Positions 21,049-22,689 of a stretch of 22,689 nt of DNA are shown here, one piece after another (the first letter of the stretch is position 1; every line of letters begins with the position of its first letter). The stretch covers positions 1-22,689 of the IMG/VR virus record IMGVR_UViG_3300034120_001721, one strand, 5' to 3'. This DNA is from a virus. The translations under genes and the position numbers were made by a program. Under the pieces are notes generated by a model that was given only the letters and a program-made list of their open reading frames with translations, did no database searches and was not told the origin of the DNA.

Positions 21049-22304
21049 GAGCCACCTCCGAAGTTAGGCGGCTGCACGAACTGCATTCCCGGCGTGGTCA
21101 TCGCCGCGATGTATCCGGTCAATGCCGCGAACATGCTCGTCACGCCTCGCTTGTTCCCCTGCACCATTGCGTACATGTCCTTGTACCCGTTGGTCAGGAG
21201 GTTCACGGCCTGCAACTGGCTGGCCGCCGAGAGCTGCTCCATCGTCGTGTTCAGGTTCGCCGACAGCTCCATCATCGAGGCCCGCTGACGGGACGCATCA
21301 ATCGTCTGGGCCCCGAACGCCGTGCCCACCTGTCCCCGCAGCTGCCCACCGGCCAGCGCCGTCTGAGACTGTGCGTTCATCAGCGACGACAGGTTGCCCT
21401 TCATCTGGGCCATCGTGTCGTTCAGGCCCGTGTAGATCTGGTTGACGCCCTGGCTCACCTGCTGGGCCGTCTCGGCCTGCATCGTCTGCTGCATGGCCGC
21501 ACGCTCCGCCGGACTCATCAGCGACCCGTCCGGATTGCGGCCCATCTCGATCGTCCGCATCTGGTTCTGAACCTGCCGCTCCAGACCCACCCGGAGATCC
21601 GCCGCCTGCTGGGCACTGCGGTCCTGGTACTCCCCGATCGCCTTCTCGTAATTGGCCCGGGCTTCCTGCGCGAACTGGTTAGCCTGCGAGATGTCCTGGT
21701 CCACGCGACCGATCTGCTGGTCACGGAACTGCTTGAACTCGTCGAAGGCCGCCTGGCCCTGCTGCTCTGCCCTCTGGGCCAGGCCCCCCAGGTTCTGCCG
21801 CATCTGGGCATTCTGCCCCTGAATCGCCTGAGCCCCCTGCTGGAACGCCTGCTCGTATCCGCCCATCATCTGGTTGGCCCGGGCGAACTGCTCGTTCATC
21901 ACCCCTTGCTGATTGCCCATGTCCTGGAAGATGGACCCCCCGAGCAAGGTGCTCCACGCCGCATCATTGGCTCGCACCTGATCCCGAACCCCCATGTTCA
22001 TCCCACCCTGCTGGCCCTGTCGCATCATGGACCGGCCAAGGGTCGTCTTGGGATTGAAACCCCCACTGAATCGCTGGTTCTGCTGGGCAGAGGCATTCTG
22101 GCCCTGGGACTGGAGCTGCCGTAGCCGGGTGGCAGGGTCAAAGGAACCGGGCCCAAAGTTCGAGGGACCCCGATTGCGAGAACCTGCTCCCGGGCCGCGA
22201 GGCAGCATGGGCTGGCCGAACGGCGAGAAGTTGGCGACGGGGTCGTAACTGCCCGGGCCGTAATTGCCGAAGTTGGAATGGCCGTAAGGAAGTGGCGTTG
22301 TCAT
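21045..22304 (-). CDS. Gln-rich internal virion protein-like, 419 aa
   Basis: The ATG at 22304 overlaps the upstream stop as TGATG. The N-terminus has two copies of a short repeat (YGPGSYDPVAN at about 15 and FGPGSFDPATR at about 50) in a Gly/Pro/Asn-rich, probably disordered region. The rest is Gln/Ala-rich helix (GYEQAFQQGAQAIQGQNAQM, FRDQQIGRVDQDISQANQF) and ends with a more hydrophobic part (TSMFAALTGYIAAMTTPG) and Gly-rich tail. The layout resembles small internal proteins such as T7 gp14, but no homology was shown. It precedes two larger proteins of similar composition in the T7-like size order (small, medium, large, largest). Confidence 0.62.
   Translation of the reverse strand: MTTPLPYGHSNFGNYGPGSYDPVANFSPFGQPMLPRGPGAGSRNRGPSNFGPGSFDPATRLRQLQSQGQNASAQQNQRFSGGFNPKTTLGRSMMRQGQQGGMNMGVRDQVRANDAAWSTLLGGSIFQDMGNQQGVMNEQFARANQMMGGYEQAFQQGAQAIQGQNAQMRQNLGGLAQRAEQQGQAAFDEFKQFRDQQIGRVDQDISQANQFAQEARANYEKAIGEYQDRSAQQAADLRVGLERQVQNQMRTIEMGRNPDGSLMSPAERAAMQQTMQAETAQQVSQGVNQIYTGLNDTMAQMKGNLSSLMNAQSQTALAGGQLRGQVGTAFGAQTIDASRQRASMMELSANLNTTMEQLSAASQLQAVNLLTNGYKDMYAMVQGNKRGVTSMFAALTGYIAAMTTPGMQFVQPPNFGGGS
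22060..22068 (+). repeat. dispersed motif, copy 15
   Basis: ACCCCCACTGAATC, antisense in the 419-aa gene (coding FSGGFNP, as in copy 14). Confidence 0.8.
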
Positions 22305-22689
22305 CAGCTTCCGCGGGTCGTTGCCGACCGCTCCATGGTGAGGATGTTGCCCCGGACCGAGCAGGCCAGGAGCCGATAGTCGAGGTCAGGGCAGAAGATC
22401 CGCACGCCCGGACTCAAGGAGTTTCCCTTGGCACCGTACCGCCCATCTGAAGAATCGGATCCAAAGGCCGCATAGACCAGCCCTTCTCCGTCTTCGATGG
22501 AGGCGTACAGGTCCCCGTCCGTCTCCTTCGTCTGGGCCTTGGCCACCGGGTCCGCGTCCGTCCCCGAATACAGCACGGCCATGAACCGGTTGATCGGATT
22601 GGCCGCGGTCTGGGTGTCCCCCACCGGCGGCCCCGCCACGTCCGTGAACGCGCACCCCACGGTGTGGGCCATCTTGATCCGGAAGAAGT
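22304..22689 (-). CDS. virion-operon protein, 5' end outside window
   Basis: The frame is open to the window edge, and the residues before the first Met (FFRIK) look coding; no ribosome site precedes that Met at 22672. The gene therefore probably starts beyond the window. The visible end is beta-rich (PINRFMAVLYSGTDADPV, GLVYAAFGSDSSDGRYG, GVRIFCPDLDYRLLACSVRG) with no motif. Position at the head of the internal-virion run suggests a structural or tail-tube-like part, but this is inference. Confidence 0.55.
   Translation of the reverse strand, partial: FFRIKMAHTVGCAFTDVAGPPVGDTQTAANPINRFMAVLYSGTDADPVAKAQTKETDGDLYASIEDGEGLVYAAFGSDSSDGRYGAKGNSLSPGVRIFCPDLDYRLLACSVRGNILTMERSATTRGS

Noticed and set aside
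1-22689. tRNA genes, CRISPR arrays, integrase, insertion sequences and attachment sites
   Set aside because: None was recognised by reading. Short repeats present do not have CRISPR spacing, and no transposase or integrase motif was seen.

Overview
The window looks like part of a tailed-phage genome (or prophage). It is high in G+C, packed with genes and has almost no intergenic DNA; most neighbouring genes join through ATGA, TGATG or GTGA stop/start overlaps. Recognisable genes cover phage replication, recombination, lysis and virion functions. No host gene, integrase, tRNA, rRNA or CRISPR array was seen. A lipoprotein resembling an outer spanin suggests a host with an outer membrane. The long minus-strand run of large coiled-coil and hydrophobic proteins recalls the internal (ejected) virion proteins of podovirus-like phages. 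The host cannot be named from sequence alone.

Layout of the plus strand (1-12247). 1-2713: a gp88-like protein cut by the left edge and small phage genes, including a 30-aa one-helix membrane protein. 2713-6182: a replication/repair block with a family-4-like uracil-DNA glycosylase homologue, family A DNA polymerase with 3'-5' exonuclease, a helix-turn-helix protein and an ERCC4-type nuclease. 6145-7780: a 285-aa virion-like protein, then a lysis-like cassette (one-TM coiled-coil protein, holin-like protein, and two out-of-frame overlapping genes, the second a lipoprotein). 7788-11557: a sigma-factor-like protein, RecB/Cas4-like nuclease, helix-turn-helix protein, Sak4/RecA-like ATPase and a probable ssDNA-binding protein, which together form a recombination module. 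An unknown gene (11648-12247) ends this strand.

Minus strand (22689-12244). Read right to left: a gene cut by the right edge, 419-aa, 550-aa and 773-aa internal-virion-like proteins, 124-aa and 154-aa unknowns, a 156-aa decoration/fibre-like protein, a strong intrinsic terminator, and a 1145-aa protein. The two strands converge on one shared CTAG that supplies both stop codons.

The most unusual signal is a dispersed short motif, WCCCCCACTG (often continuing ATC), found by eye 15 times (11 on plus, 4 on minus). It lies mostly inside genes and in different reading phases, so the constraint appears to act on the DNA or RNA rather than on protein. Two copies form a perfect inverted repeat at 16961-16987, and the two intergenic copies each sit beside a terminator-like hairpin. 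It may be an operator, stoperator-like site, recombination hotspot or replication/packaging signal of this phage; which of these is unknown.
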